A DNA stretch of 64,000 nt from Mantis religiosa (taxonomy: Eukaryota; Arthropoda; Insecta; Mantodea; Mantidae), in contig CM060947.1 in the NCBI GenBank assembly GCA_030765055.1, positions 52,389,611 to 52,453,610 on the forward strand. The letters are read 5' to 3'. Of the stretch, positions 48,150 to 60,074 are shown one piece after another. The notes below the pieces were generated by a model, which did no database searches, was not told the DNA's origin, and was given only the letters and a program-made list of their open reading frames with translations. Position numbers and translations under genes: made by a program. How positions within the stretch are numbered: position 1 is the first letter of the stretch; each line of letters begins with the position of its first letter.

Positions 48150-50955
48150 AGATTGAAAAGTGCGTTTTAAGTTCATCTTCCCATGATGGAAAATGAAGAT
48201 TTACACCACAAATAATATCTCACCCTAAACTAACCTAAAATTGTTCCTCAATTTTTATTTTCCCAAAAGGTTTATGACAACCACTGTATCCAGAAGTTAG
48301 TGTTCTGTTTTCTGAATCCAATGGCCACGGGTTCTATTCCTGGCTGGGGTTAGGGAATGTTTCACTTACCAACAGCACCCGCTATCCTCCGCAGGGTATG
48401 GAAATATGAAAGTGAATATTGTAGGGTGACCTTTGGAGTCTGCATACAACGGGGGAGCACAAGATCAGAGGATAATAACGATTAGGTAGCAGTAATTCCT
48501 GATCATTGTATAGAACCGCAGGGATTGACAAACATGCCAATGCGACTACGGAAATTAAAGGTTTCAAAGCAAGTAAATCTATTTAAAAACTCTAATGTGT
48601 CTTTTACGTGGTCTTTCTTACCCATTTATTGCATAAAATATTCCTTAAAAGGTTAATCTCTTCATATTAATCAAAGGTCTTGTTATGCTTTTCCTTGTAA
48701 ATACAATGGATATTGTAGAATTTATAAGCTTAAGCGATCTTTTAAAAACTGTTCGCTGTCTGATGATGGCTTTCAAATCCTGTTCACTTGTCCCTTCAGA
48801 ACATAAAATTATATTCATGGTTATCTCTATTCTTGTACAAACTATTCTATAAGTACTTATGTTTCTATCCGTTTAAAGTTATTCGAGATAAATATTTGTA
48901 GAAATTATCTTATAGTTAATTTTTTAGGAGCAAAGGATTATGGAAATAAAATAGGCTTAAAGAGACAGTGAAATCCTAAAGGGCTATGTGATGAATTTGA
49001 TATTCCGTTATGCTTGAACGACAAAGATATAAAAGGTACAAATAAGGACTTCCCTTTTGAGAAAGGTATAAAACTTCCGGTTTATACAGACTTAGCTGTC
49101 ACCATCAGAGAACCTGAAGCTTATAATTTCTGCAATTTACGCCAGAGAAAAATTTTAAACGTAATGTTTGGATATGTCTGAAGTACTTCAATAGTTACGT
49201 TTCTAGTACTGATTCAGAAACAGCTTAAATTCTGCATCCTTGTTATCTTTTATTAAATATGCCAGCTACTGTCTATACACACCTACCAACTCACGTGTAC
49301 CCTGAGAGAAACATTATATACGAGCATTTTGGTAGCAGGTGCCTCGGAAAAACGAAATTGGAGATGCCAAATGTATCATAAACATTGCTTCGGCAACACT
49401 TGATATGACGATAAGAAAACAGGAACAGTGAATTGTAACTACAAAAAGGTGTGGGTATTTAACAAATTCAAAGAAATAACAAAGAATATCTCAGGTCATA
49501 CATGACGAATGGATGAAACAGATACTATAATGTCTAAGTAATCCGATTCCGGAATTATTGGTTCTATTAATAATTATATAAGGAATATCACAACATTAAA
49601 TGTGGGAGGCACAAGTTATAATTTTAACCCACCTCTTGGTGTAAAGCTAGCTTGTCTACATTCGACAGATCCCGAGTTCAAATCTAGATTAAAATGGGCT
49701 GTTGTGTGAGATTTTACCCAGAGTTTCCCTTATTCTGATGAATGTTGGATAAAATTTGAAGCAGCCTTTCATTGATCGTCCAAAATGACCTAACCGGTTA
49801 AAGGACGTTATAACAAATACAATTTTATGGGGGAATAAGCACCGAAACTAAAATATTCACTTCCTGGATACCTTCAGAAATCAGAGGATTGCCTGCACTG
49901 AAAATTAAAAAGGAAAAATAACTCTTAGAATTCAACAACTTGCAGAGTAAAAATTGTAGATAAAATAGCCCATATCTTTAAAACACTTCTCTTTCTTGTG
50001 GCACAGTCATATAATGTATATTAGGAACTATTCTCCTGCGATCCATTGTTGGCAGTCATAGCGCTTAAAGACAGCGCTAGGATTATGGCAAACTTGATGT
50101 GATTTGCCGCCTAACATTTAAGCAATTCTCCGCAACTTACGTTTCTCATATTTATTACAGAAATATCCCATCGTTTACAACTGCACCAATCGACGGAAAT
50201 ATTATCAAATGTATGGCGTACATATCAATTTTTAAGAGGCAAAGTTTTTGAACACCACATTTCCCTGTGGCATCGCGAGATGAAAACAGAAATGCAGTAA
50301 ATCTCTTTAGTTATAATGGCTTCGTTAGCCTGAACCACTTTTTACATCACAAAAGGATTTCCTAATTCACTGGTTTACAAAACAACAATATTGGGGGGGC
50401 ATGTAAGCCCCGTCGATTAATCACCGGCCCTGCTTTTAAAAATGTACAAGAATTGGATGGAGGTCTTGATTGTGTAGCCGGAGGGCCGTTTCATAACCCT
50501 CTGTGTGCTGGAAACGATCTCTTTTGATATTTTAATTTACTGCCCGTCCTACAAGAGATTAGGGTTTGCAAGGTCAACAGATGCGCCATGTCGTGTTGCC
50601 CCTTCTCAATGGGAAGGGTGGAAAAATGTCTAAATGATGAACTCAGTGCGGGGATGTTTTGTTCATATAACGGGGGTGCTAATTCGCCCACTAAACGACC
50701 AAGTTTATCGCTGAATACAAAAATGTTCTCGGAGCAGGGCACGATGGAATGTTTTATGTACATGGCAATAGGAGTGTTTTTAATTTCATGAACCAAGGTA
50801 CAAAAATAAATCTGTAATATGGAAATTTGTCCTGGTAACTTTATATTTTGAATGAATAAGTACTAATCTACTTAATGGACTACCAAAAAATGGGATGACT
50901 TCTCTACCCATTATTCGACAAACTGTTGCTTAAAATAATTATGGTTCTCACACAT
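48150..50955. other. Intron, mostly unrecognised; degraded SINE-I at 49630-49815
   Basis: The segment 49630-49815 keeps GATCCCGAGTTCAAATCTAG, CCCTTATTCTGATGAATGTTGG and TGACCTAACCGGTTAAAGGACG, so it is an old SINE-I. The remainder shows no recognisable gene or repeat. Confidence 0.6.
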
Positions 50956-50960
50956 TAATT

Positions 50961-51205
50961 GCACGTCTCGTTAGCGTAGATGGTAGCGTGTGTACCTCAC
51001 GTTCAAGAGGTCCCGAGTTCGAATCTCGGTCAAGGTAGGCTACCTGGATAAGTGTTTTTCCGGGGTTTTCCCTTATCCTGAAAGACGAATGTCGGGTAAC
51101 TCTAAGCTCTATGGACCCCGGGCTCCTTTGAGCATCATTTCACCCATTCCATTCATCGTCCGATATGACTTAACGTTGGAGGACGTAAATTACATACAAA
51201 AAAAT
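50961..51205 (+). mobile_element. SINE-I copy, well preserved
   Basis: tRNA-like head GTAGCGTAGATGGTAGCGTG with a perfect T-arm (CCGAG TTCGAAT CTCGG). The body includes CTTATCCTGAAAGACGAATG and GACTTAACGTTGGAGGACG, then an A-rich tail. The best representative of the family in this window. Confidence 0.9.
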
Positions 51206-51710
51206 TCCACAGTTTCTTTTATTACTTCTAACAACCACCTGTTCCTTTTACCTACTCTTTTGTTTATTCATATACACTTCTACGATCTCAACATTACCTT
51301 CTGACAAGCATGTATATCAAAATTACAGACGACTTTCAATTATTATACCTTTCCTCTTGGAGGTATAATAGAAATAGAAACAGAGGAATACAATCGATAT
51401 TCAAATGTTTCAAGAGTAACATGGAATATCTCGACACTTTTAACGCCGTACAATAAATTTCATGCACTATTGTGTTTAACGACTAATATATTTTTTTTTT
51501 TTTTTCAAGATTTTGTGTGTCTCTTATAGTTTATTTTTATGCATTAGTCATGCAGAATGAAAAACACTTCGGAAATTATTCGCAGAAAATTCAATGTATC
51601 GTACATTTGATGTCCCATACATATATTTTAAATATAGTTTACTTTAATCAAAATCGCTAGAGACATTAAAAGAAATTAAAAATGACAAAAGTTTCTCCAT
51701 GTAGAACCAA

Positions 51711-52275
51711 GCAGGATGATTCACGCTGTTTCGTTTCTAGCCCGCATTCCGGAGAACGGGGTTCGATTCCCGTGGCTAACCTACCTAACCCATGATCTTT
51801 GGGGGGGGGGGGGTTCTCAGGGTCGCCAGGCGAATGTTGGGTATTTTAACTACATCTCCCGAATTTCCTGTCCCTCTGTTTCATCTCCATTATCATTTCA
51901 CATCATCTCTCATCTGGTGATCTCTTTCAGGGTAGAAATGTCGCCGGGAGTCTCGGAGGTGCATGGCAGGATGATATACTCTTGGTAAACAGTTCCTCCT
52001 TCAGTATAACGGTATTCGATTTGCAGGCTGGTCTGGTTGGGCCGTTTACGGACCGCAGTTGGTGAGCTGACGCATGTACTGGCCTACCTGGGAGTTTCCA
52101 AGTAGTAAAGTGTGGGGCCCTGCCCTCGGCACTGACATGACCCCTTGGGACGGCCATTCTCTGTCTCCCCTCGCCTCATCCTTCCTTCCAGTGATGATCC
52201 AATTGGGGCTATAGGTGCAATACATCAAGACTGGTCGTCGTGCCGAATCCCCTCGGTAGCATATCTCAATGCAAT
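51711..52275 (+). mobile_element. SINE-V copy without internal insertion
   Basis: Shows the uninterrupted arrangement of the family: head, GGTTCGATTCCCGTGGC B-box region, CCCGAATTTCCTGTCCCTC block, GGTCTGGTTGGGCCGTTTACGG (the site hit by the GC-rich elements in the 21-kb copy), and the 3' block ending GTGCCGAATCCCC. It lies 300 bp upstream of the dpr exon. A run of 12 G is present near 51800. Confidence 0.85.
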
Positions 52276-52576
52276 ATTCGTTATTAAGAACAAAACAATA
52301 ACACAGGAACTGATTTAATACTTGTTATGTTTTGTCATAACTATCATAAAATCCACCACAATGCACACTTTGGATCAAAAGACATCAGCAACACGTGTTT
52401 GTAAGCGTTTCTAGTGTTAAAATAAAAGCATAGTCAGGTGGTTCCTGAAAGTCATTTTTGTATTAAAAAGTTCCCGGGGACTAGACAGAAATGTTTTTCT
52501 ATCAGTGTACTACAATGTCTGCAACCAGGTGGAGGCTTCTAACTGATCGAGCTTGTACTGTATTGATCTCTTGCAG

Positions 52577-52745
52577 ATAATCAGCTATGACTCGCCGCGA
52601 GGGGGTGTGAGTGTTATCACCGAGAAGGGAGAGACAACCACCAGCTTCCTTCTGATCCAGAAGGCCCGGCCTTCAGACTCCGGGCGCTACCAGTGTAACC
52701 CTTCCAACGCTCAATCTAAAAGCATTACGGTCCACGTGCTGAATG
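52577..52745 (+). CDS. dpr: dpr-family gene, exon for second half of second Ig domain
   Basis: The exon holds 56 codons plus one base. It lies between the acceptor TTGCAG (52571-52576) and the donor GTAAGT (52746-52751), and so ends in phase 1. The peptide starts I-I-S-Y-D-S-P-R-G-G-V-S-V, then T-E-K-G-E-T-T-T-S-F-L-L-I-Q. It carries the canonical V/I-set motif D-S-G-R-Y-Q-C with the second disulphide cysteine, and ends S-I-T-V-H-V-L-N(-G). The invariant C-W-C core of the domain is complete only when this exon is joined to 4719-4846. Both exons are open, use GC-richer codons than the surrounding intron, and have consensus splice sites, so the gene looks functional. The next exon should start with two bases completing a glycine or similar codon; I did not find it before position 64000. 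Confidence 0.94.
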
Positions 52746-53280
52746 GTAAGTCATCAGAGTTGTTTATATACTGTATACTTATGGCCTATGTACAAAAACC
52801 ACTGTGATTAGCTAAGTTATCAGAGATTTTCTATGTGTTCTTGTGTATCAAGGATGAGATTCTGATAATGTAACCTATAGTTTTCTATGTGGTAAACTTA
52901 TATGTATGTACATTTACATGAACAAAATAATTATTCTCAGTATGTACGTCCATCTAAAACCATTAAAGTTATGATATTCTCTGATAATTTTTTTTACTTG
53001 AGAAACATGTATAGATACCTAATATTACCTTATAACACAAAAACTAATCCTACCAAATTTCCAACCCCCATATATAAATAAATACTCATTAATAAATACG
53101 TAAAATATGAATCTATTAACAGAGATGTAAACAAATATATACAAATACAATTTGTAACTTAAAACCACTTATCTTATAAGGAATTATGAATCTTTCTTAT
53201 AAATTGAACAGGATCAGAATTTCGTGAAAAGTCTTCCATATCGTCAGTCAGAATCACAAACAAACTTGTCGTCAACGCTA
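52746..53280 (+). other. Start of the downstream dpr intron
   Basis: Begins GTAAGT. AT-rich, nothing else recognised. Confidence 0.6.
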
Positions 53281-53286
53281 CAATTG

Positions 53287-54350
53287 CTAAGATGTCACTA
53301 TGTTTTTGCTGGTACTACCAAAATCTGAAAATGAAACAAATTTAAAAACAGAATCGTCTGCCGGTATTTCGAAATTCATTACGCGATGTTTATTTTTTAA
53401 AATAAATATATTTTCCAAAACCATTAAATCTTTCGGACCATTTAATTGCTTTAGTAATCTAACTTCTGGATTTATTTCATGGTTTAATGACCAAAAATGA
53501 TCCGTTATGGCCGATGTTACGAAAATGTTCTTTCGTTCTGGTTTCCAAATTACGTTTTGTCTTTCCACATGTCTTGTCTTTATCACAATAGAAAGAATTA
53601 AATTGATAAATGTCTGGTGTTTTATTATTAGGAATTTCAGTTTTTAGACAAATTCCATAAATTTTAATACTAAATTTATTTTGAGAAACTAAAGTTATAC
53701 CAAACTCTTTAAAAAAATCTTTGAAAATATTTATTAACGCAAGAATGGTAAGTAAATATTTTTAAAATTATAATCTTTTCTTTCTAAGGGTAGGAATGTC
53801 ATTAACAGTCTTTTGATATTTAATTTTTTCAAATTTTATGTTTAAAGGCTTTAGTAAAACCATTAATTAAAGCAGTATCAATAATATGTTTATATTCTTT
53901 ATTAAATTCCTCTTTATTCGTTGACATATTTATTAATCTATAAATCAAACTATTGAAAACAGAAAATTTATGTGAAAGAGGGTTAAAACTTTTATTTTTA
54001 TGTAATTATCAATATGAGTAGACTTTCTATAAATACCAAAGTTTAATTTATTATTATTTCTTATTATTTTTAGATATATAAAAGGAAGAAATCCATTAAT
54101 TTCAGTCGCTAGTGTGGATTTTATAGCTTTCTCTTGCAAATTTAGTAATTTTAAAGCATCATTTATTATTTATCAGGAACAATAGTAAAAATATCGTCAA
54201 CATATCCATACAAAAATTTAAAAATTAAAGGGAATGCTTTAGTGAATAGTCACTGTTTATGAAATATGGTCAAAATAATTTATAGTAAAGCTTTACCTTG
54301 GCAAGTTCATAACTGATATTATAATTTCCAAAAACTACAAAATCATTGTT
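53287..54350 (-). pseudogene. Penelope-like retroelement, degraded RT and C-terminus
   Basis: Reading leftward, a Y-V-D-D-I-F-T-I-V catalytic box lies near 54190-54210. It is followed by L-K-I-I-R-N-N-N-K-L-N-F-G-I-Y-R-K-S-T-H (54030-54090), then K-E-E-F-N-K-E-Y-K-H-I-I-D (53870-53930). After further breaks, a 99-codon open end (53287-53586) has A-I-T-D-H-F-W-S-L-N-H-E-I-N-P-E and L-K-Q-L-N-G-P-K-D-L. The I-Y-R-K-x-T-H motif after the DD box and the C-terminal H-F-W end are as I know from Penelope-like elements, whose C-terminus is a GIY-YIG endonuclease. Multiple stops and frameshifts make it inactive. Confidence 0.78.
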
Positions 54351-54544
54351 TTATCTCACGGTTTGAAACTGTTGAATTCATTAATATATTTGAACCAGAT
54401 TTATACAAGGGGAGGAGCAAAACTTAGTGGTAACTCAGAATTACGAAGAAATGAGATTTTGATAATGTATAATTTTTAAAACTAATTCAGTGGTCTGCAT
54501 GTGTGAAACTTTACAAACAATAAAGGTGTGTAGGAAGCTAACAT

Positions 54545-54870
54545 TGTCTTGCGTCGTGGCGTAGTGGGCTAAGTCAGCATGCTCTGGTTCTCTGCCCACG
54601 GAATGTGTCCCGGGATCGACTCCATTCCTAGGGGTGCGGATTTTAAGTCCCGGGTATAGGACCGGTGCCCACTCAGCATCGTAAGGAAATTGAGGAGCTT
54701 ACGCTAGGTAAGCGGCCCTGGTCTAGAAAGTCAACGTTCCGGCTGCGGATGCCGAGATGCTGACCACATCTCCTACCCGTATCGGTAGGATGATTGCCCA
54801 CCTCTTCCTTGCGTATGTGGGCGTGAGGCCGGCAGTCGGGTTGGCAGGCCTTGGTCCTTCTATGAGTTAT
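54545..54870 (+). mobile_element. SINE-VI, tRNA-derived
   Basis: Head GTCGTGGCGTAGTGGGCTAAG with B-box-like GGGATCGACTCC, followed by a GC-richer body (GGATGCCGAGATGCTGACCA). A partial relative, GGTGATGCCGAGATTCTAACCAGA, lies at 63180-63290, which establishes it as a repeat. Confidence 0.68.
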
Positions 54871-56104
54871 GTTATGCTAGGAAGCAAACATTATTTAGAA
54901 ATAGGTCCCGCTTTAAAATATTTAGTTAATTTGGCTTGTTTCTCTTCTCTTGCGTTACATGCATGCAACTCATTTTACAAAAATATTAATGCACTTAGAG
55001 CCCTCTCAGTACAACTGTTCGCACTGATGTGGTGTCTATAAAGCCGGTTGTCAGTTCGAATCTCGCTCAGGATGAGTTATGTGGATAAGCTTCTTCCGAA
55101 TTTTCCATCACTGATAACTGCACATGGCGCTTATAAGAAATTCCTAAGTTAGAAGCAATTTTTGTTTGGCTTTTGTGTCTATTAAGAGCCACCAAAAATA
55201 TGAATTATATTTTCTGATCTAGTATATCACATTTCCTTTTTCTGTTCTTCATGGCTGATTAAAACAAGCTTAGAACTGAAAAAAAAACTGATCAAAAATA
55301 TATCGAAATTATGTATTTGTTGCTACAACACTGTTGCGTCGAAAGACGTACACGAACTAACGTGTTTGTGTTTTGTTTTAGTGGGCCGAAGCTCAGCTCG
55401 CATCTTTGTTAACAGCGATAAGGCAAATGCATTTAGAGTTTCTTTTAAGATAGATTATGCCGTATGCTCATTTATTTACATTAAATTCAGTTGTATTTCA
55501 TTGAAATTTAATATGTATAACTGCGAGCTGCATTAAAATGCATAACGTATAAATAAGGTTCTACTAGCATGTTTGTAAATTACACGTTTTTTTCGGAACA
55601 TTAAAATATTTACGTATAAATTAGAATTTCGCATAACTGAATCAAGTATAAAGCTAGTTCAGCTGTATATTAAAGCTAAATAAATCTACGCATATTCACA
55701 TTTCTACCGTCAAATCAAATTGATATAATGCGACAAATATGGGCAAAATGTAAACACCAGTAGTTTAATTACAAGATAAAATGATATACTACCTTTTCAT
55801 TCAAAACCCACACGTGTTCATATATTCAATTCCTTACACATCAGTTCATCAGTGCATAGGTAATCCTTCAAGCCTGAGAATGGGTTCCAATGTAAACAAT
55901 GCACTCCGCGCTTGACGTCTCATGAACGCATGGTGGAACTTCCTCCAAGATGCACATACCCTATGGCTTGGTCACACGCGCGCACGCACACTAACTCGAT
56001 ACAGACAAACATATGTGCTTTATGTGTTAATTTAACTGCAAGAGTATAATGTCTCCTTCACAGAAAAAAATTTTAACACACTCGAAATTATAGTCTCTCC
56101 CCAA
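54871..56104. other. Intron, with a short SINE-I scrap at 55040-55115
   Basis: The scrap reads GTCAGTTCGAATCTCGCTCAGGATGAG. The rest shows nothing recognisable. Confidence 0.55.
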
Positions 56105-56430
56105 TACAGTGAAACCATTTACTCGGATCAACTGGGACCAGGGCCGACCCAAGTAAACGAAAATCCGGATTGTCCAGTGAATGACGGAGAAACGATAAAA
56201 GTACCTTCATGTACATCACCGAAATACGTTTAACCTCTTCACAATATCCATTTAAACCCTGCAAGTGTGGATGCTCATTAAAAGCACAAGGCATTTAAAC
56301 TGTTAAATGCTGTAAAAATGTTTAATAACTACACATTTTTATGTTCTATATTTATTGAGACAGTTTAGCGAAACTTAAAGTAGGTTAAAGCCCATTAAAG
56401 TCAGTATACAACAACGGTATCATTTAAGTA

Positions 56431-57765
56431 CGAGGGCTATCCAGAAAGTAGATTACGTTTTCGTCTGTTTCCGCTAGGGGCGGGGCTAGCGCGGCCATCT
56501 TGGGGTCAGAGCGTTGCGCAGCTCAGTCGGCATCTAGCCGTGCTAGTGAGAGGTTCGTGCTGTGCTCCGTTCAGATACTGTGACGGTTTGAACTGTCTGC
56601 GTTAATTGAAAATCCCGCGAGCTGCGAGGTGCGTGCAGTAATAAGGTTTCTGACTGCAAAAAACTGTAAACCGATAGAAATCTATCGGCAGCTTTGTGAA
56701 GTGTATGGGGACAACATTATCACTGAAGGTGGAGTGCGTCAGTGGGTCATCAGATTTAAAAATGGCCGAACCAATGTTCACGACGAAGATCGAAGTGGGA
56801 GACCCAGCATAGTGACTGCCGAACTTGTCGAAAAAGTCGATGCTAAAGTCCGTGAAAATCGAAGGTTCACAATAACGGAACTTTCTTTGAGTTTTCCACA
56901 AATTTCGCGAAGTTTGTTGCACGAAATCATCAGCGAAAAGCTTGGTTACCACAAGTTTTGTGCAAGATGGATTCCAAAAATCTTGACAGAGGACCACAAA
57001 AATCAGCGAATGGCTGCAGCGTTGAACTTTTTGGACGTTTACCATAAGGATGGTGACTCTTTACTCGATCACATCGTTACTGGTGACGAAACATGGGTGA
57101 AACACGTGAACTGTGAAACGAAATTGCAATCAATGCAGTGGGGACACACAAGTTCTCCCCAAAAACCCAAGAAATGCATGCAAACAAGGTCGGCAAGGAA
57201 GATGATGGCGACTGTTTTTTGGGACAGAAAAGGTGTGATTTTGGTGGACTTCCTGGAAAGAGGCACTACAATAAACTCTCAAAGGTATTGCCAAACTCTC
57301 CAAAAACTCAGAAGAGCCATTCAAAACAAGCGCAGAGGAATGTTGAGCTCTAAGATCTTGTTGATTCACGACAACGCCCGGCCCCACACGGCAAATGTTA
57401 CTCGTGAAGTTCTTGAATCTTTTAAGTGGGAGTTGTTTCCTCATCCGCCGTACAGCCCCGACCTGGCACCGAACGACTTCCACCTATTCCCAGCAATGAA
57501 GAAGTGGCTGGATATGCAGCGTTTTGATGACGACGCACAGCTGCAAGAAGAGGTAACGAAGTGGTTGAAGGCGCAGGCGGCCGAATTTTTCGACGAAGGA
57601 ATTTCCAAGCTCGTACATCGCTACGATAAATGCCTTAATTTGAATGCTGACTATGTCGAAAAGTAGTATTTGAGTGTGGCTTTCATCTGTATATAATAAA
57701 ATTTGTTTCCTATACTTTGTTTACTTTTTATTCCAAAACGTAATCTACTTTCTGGATAGCCCTCG
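56431..57765 (+). mobile_element. Mariner family-3, young nearly intact copy
   Basis: 1335 bp with terminal inverted repeats identical over 31 bp (beginning CGAGGGCTATCCAGAAAG) and TA duplications at 56429-56430 and 57766-57767. Contains one open transposase frame; see the separate entry. Confidence 0.95.
56605..57666 (+). CDS. Mariner transposase, D,D34D, start codon ATT
   Basis: The frame is open from the expected start to TAG at 57664-57666, 353 codons, the normal mariner length. The N-terminal helix-turn-helix region contains F-L-T-A-K-N-C-K-P-I-E-I-Y and G-G-V-R-Q-W-V-I-R-F. The catalytic triad is V-T-G-D-E-T-W, H-D-N-A-R-P-H and Y-S-P-D-L-A-P-N-D, with 34 residues between the second and third aspartates. 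W-V-K-H and H-L-F-P-A-M-K-K-W-L are also in place. The anticipated start reads ATT (56605-56607, followed by GAA AAT CCC) where related elements have ATG. The next near-cognate is GTG at 56629, and the first in-frame ATG lies well inside the DNA-binding domain. Translation may therefore be impaired although the catalytic core is intact. Confidence 0.9.
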   Translation: MENPASCEVRAVIRFLTAKNCKPIEIYRQLCEVYGDNIITEGGVRQWVIRFKNGRTNVHDEDRSGRPSIVTAELVEKVDAKVRENRRFTITELSLSFPQISRSLLHEIISEKLGYHKFCARWIPKILTEDHKNQRMAAALNFLDVYHKDGDSLLDHIVTGDETWVKHVNCETKLQSMQWGHTSSPQKPKKCMQTRSARKMMATVFWDRKGVILVDFLERGTTINSQRYCQTLQKLRRAIQNKRRGMLSSKILLIHDNARPHTANVTREVLESFKWELFPHPPYSPDLAPNDFHLFPAMKKWLDMQRFDDDAQLQEEVTKWLKAQAAEFFDEGISKLVHRYDKCLNLNADYVEK

Positions 57766-57840
57766 TATATATGATATTAAAAAATCCTTGAAAATTCACT
57801 AAATTGTTTCCCTGTAGCAAAAACCATTCTTTGCATCGAA

Positions 57841-58095
57841 CGACCGTGCCGTGGCTCAGTGGTTAGACTGCTTGGCTCTCACCAAGGCGGCCCGGCTCGA
57901 TCCCAGGCGACCTCAGAGTGAGATTTGCGGTGGACAACAAGGCGCTTGGGCGGGTTTTCTCCGGTTTCTCCGGTTTCCCCCGCCATCTCATTCCACCGGT
58001 GCTCCATCTTCATCTCATGTATCATCAGTGTCACCGTCTGGGGTGCCGTATTAGTAAAAGCGGGCGTTAAACACTACACTGCACATTTCATTTCA
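57841..58095 (+). mobile_element. SINE-II copy with 11-bp target duplication
   Basis: Head GTGCCGTGGCTCAGTGG with TTAGACTGCTTGGCTCTCACC, B-box-like GGCTCGATCCCAGG and tail ending CATTTCATTT. Flanked by TTTGCATCGAA (57830-57840, 58096-58106). Confidence 0.92.
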
Positions 58096-58109
58096 TTTGC
58101 ATCGAAAGC

Positions 58110-58771
58110 GTCTAATTTGCAAGTGATTTTGTTTTGTGTCTATAGGAAGCATATATGCATATTATGTACTCTATATGTTTATATATTAGTTGTGTACGTG
58201 AGTTCCCTGTTTTAAGGGTCTAGGGTTCACACGATAATCATTTTATGTTGTCACACGTGCTCGTCCAGTTGAAGGCCCTTATATTTTAACAGGTCAAATC
58301 TTATCGATTTTACTTCCTTTATCATATTCTCAACCCCGTAATTATTAAAACCAAATTTCTTCACAGTAATAATTCACTACAGTAAAATTACTTAAATCTA
58401 TAAATTATACAATATAATTTAAAATTTGTTTAATGGATGGAAATAAATAAATCTCACCGTCAACATTTGTATGTACCACTTGTTTCATAACTAAAGTTTA
58501 TAATCTTATGCAGCTGTTTTCACGCAGTAATATACAGTATGCACCAAAATATACAGTACACATTTTCCCGCAGTGCACATGCGCACTACTGAGCGTCTGC
58601 GTGTTGTTTCATCGCCATGATGTATAGTTAGTTGTGTAAGGAAGGCTGTGCTCTGTGATTGGAAGTGACAATTACAACATCACCGAAATACGTTTAACCG
58701 CTTCACGATGGTCATATAAACCTTGTATATGTCCGGAAGTGGTACGCAATAAATAGCACAGTATATTTAAA
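58110..58771. other. Intron, duplicated block only
   Basis: Only the block at 58675-58771, similar to 56215-56300, was recognised. Confidence 0.5.
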
Positions 58772-60074
58772 TTGTTAAAAGCTGTAAAAATTCTTAGTAA
58801 ATACACATTTGTATCTTCCTATTTATTGTTCAACGTGTGGTTCTCCGATGAAAGTCACATTCACTTGGACGGTTTTATCAATTGCCAAACAACTCGCTTT
58901 CGTGGTCTCGAGAGGCCAGACACTATAGTCCAGAAACCACTACACAGTGTGTGTGACGATTTGTTGTGCTTTGTCAGGAAACGCTGTGCTAGGTCGATGA
59001 CGATGGTGCACCTCTTACTATTAACTAGGGACTCTATCGAAACGTGGTGATTGGGCTATTTATTCAGGTTCTAAGAAAGCTTTGTCGTGCCAGGAACATG
59101 CAGATGAATAGATAGTGGTTCCAACAAGACGGGGCGACCTGCCACTCCGCTCGACAGTCTATGACTATGCTGTAAGAAACCTTTCCAGGACGAGTAATTT
59201 CCCGCGGTTCTGAGTTCCTCTATCAATCACATTCTCCAGATCTCGCACCACCTGAGGCTTACATGTGAAGAATATTGTGACTTTGTGGGTTCGTGAAATA
59301 AAAAGTCCAATTACACCACTCAAAAATGTTCTTTATTTCCACCGACTTACAGTTTAACACTTGCCAATTACACAGAATTACGTGCTGCAACAATTACAAT
59401 TCACCAGTTCGTCCGTTACAACTTCACTTGTACTCGCGATTACACAAACTCCGATACACATACACAGTTCGTACAGTCTTCCGTTGCACAACCCTTTCGT
59501 TCATTAACACGTCACTGACTAACACTGCCTTCTTACACCAAGAACTGTCCTCACTTACACACTAACCAACTGACTGACTGACCAAACCAACAACTGACTA
59601 ACTAACTCCGTCTGTCTGTAACCCTCTTTATATCGGAATATCCCGCCTTCTGGTGTTTACAGGATTGTTCTAGTAACAGAAAGATCGAGAACCAGGTGTA
59701 AGGAAACATACGGCACAGTCATGTTTTTCCTCCCAACCGCCGCCTTGTCACCACTATAAGACAAACGAGGGGAAGGTGTGGCTAACCGAACCTCCCCTGC
59801 CTTCCGCTCCCAGCTGCTTCACAGGGTGTTCTAGCGCTCGCGTTACAATATTAAAGGAGAAAGTTTTAAATTGTCCAGATCCACCCAAAACTGTGTCTGC
59901 ATTATGTCAGAAGATCGTCTCGTTCTTCAGGACTCTACAGCAACCAGCGTTTCGGAATATGTTGTAAAAATCTGCGTGATCGTTATGAACACTGCCTACA
60001 GCACAATGGAGCCCATTTTGAACATTTGTACGATCATCTCGATACGTAAGGAAATGACAAAAGGAGGAACATAA
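58772..60074 (+). pseudogene. DD41D-type Tc1/mariner transposase, LTR-interrupted
   Basis: Plus-strand segments give V-W-F-S-D-E-S-H-I-H-L-D-G-F-I (first aspartate) and R-P-D-T-I-V-Q-K-P-L-H-S (58840-58940). W-F-Q-Q-D-G-A-T (second aspartate, about 59120) and S-H-S-P-D-L-A-P-P-E-A-Y (about 59230) follow. About 41 residues separate the second Asp from the third acidic position, which is Glu here. That spacing is typical of the rosa/Visitor group. The solo LTR 59276-59847 follows, and the frame then continues with P-D-P-P-K-T-V-S-A-L-C-Q-K and F-R-T-L-Q-Q-P-A-F-R-N-M (59871-59967). Stops and frameshifts are numerous. Confidence 0.75.
59276..59847 (-). mobile_element. Solo LTR 4 inserted in the DD41D transposase
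   Basis: 572 bp, from TGTAACGCGAGCG to AAAGTCACA on the minus strand, flanked by ATAT (59272-59275, 59848-59851). A TATA-like ATATAAAG and AATAAAGAAC poly(A)-signal-like text are on the minus strand. Same family as the copies at 3500, 19582 and 26443. Confidence 0.87.

Noticed and set aside
56602..57045. Minus-strand 147-codon frame opposite the mariner
   Set aside because: Antisense shadow of the intact mariner transposase.
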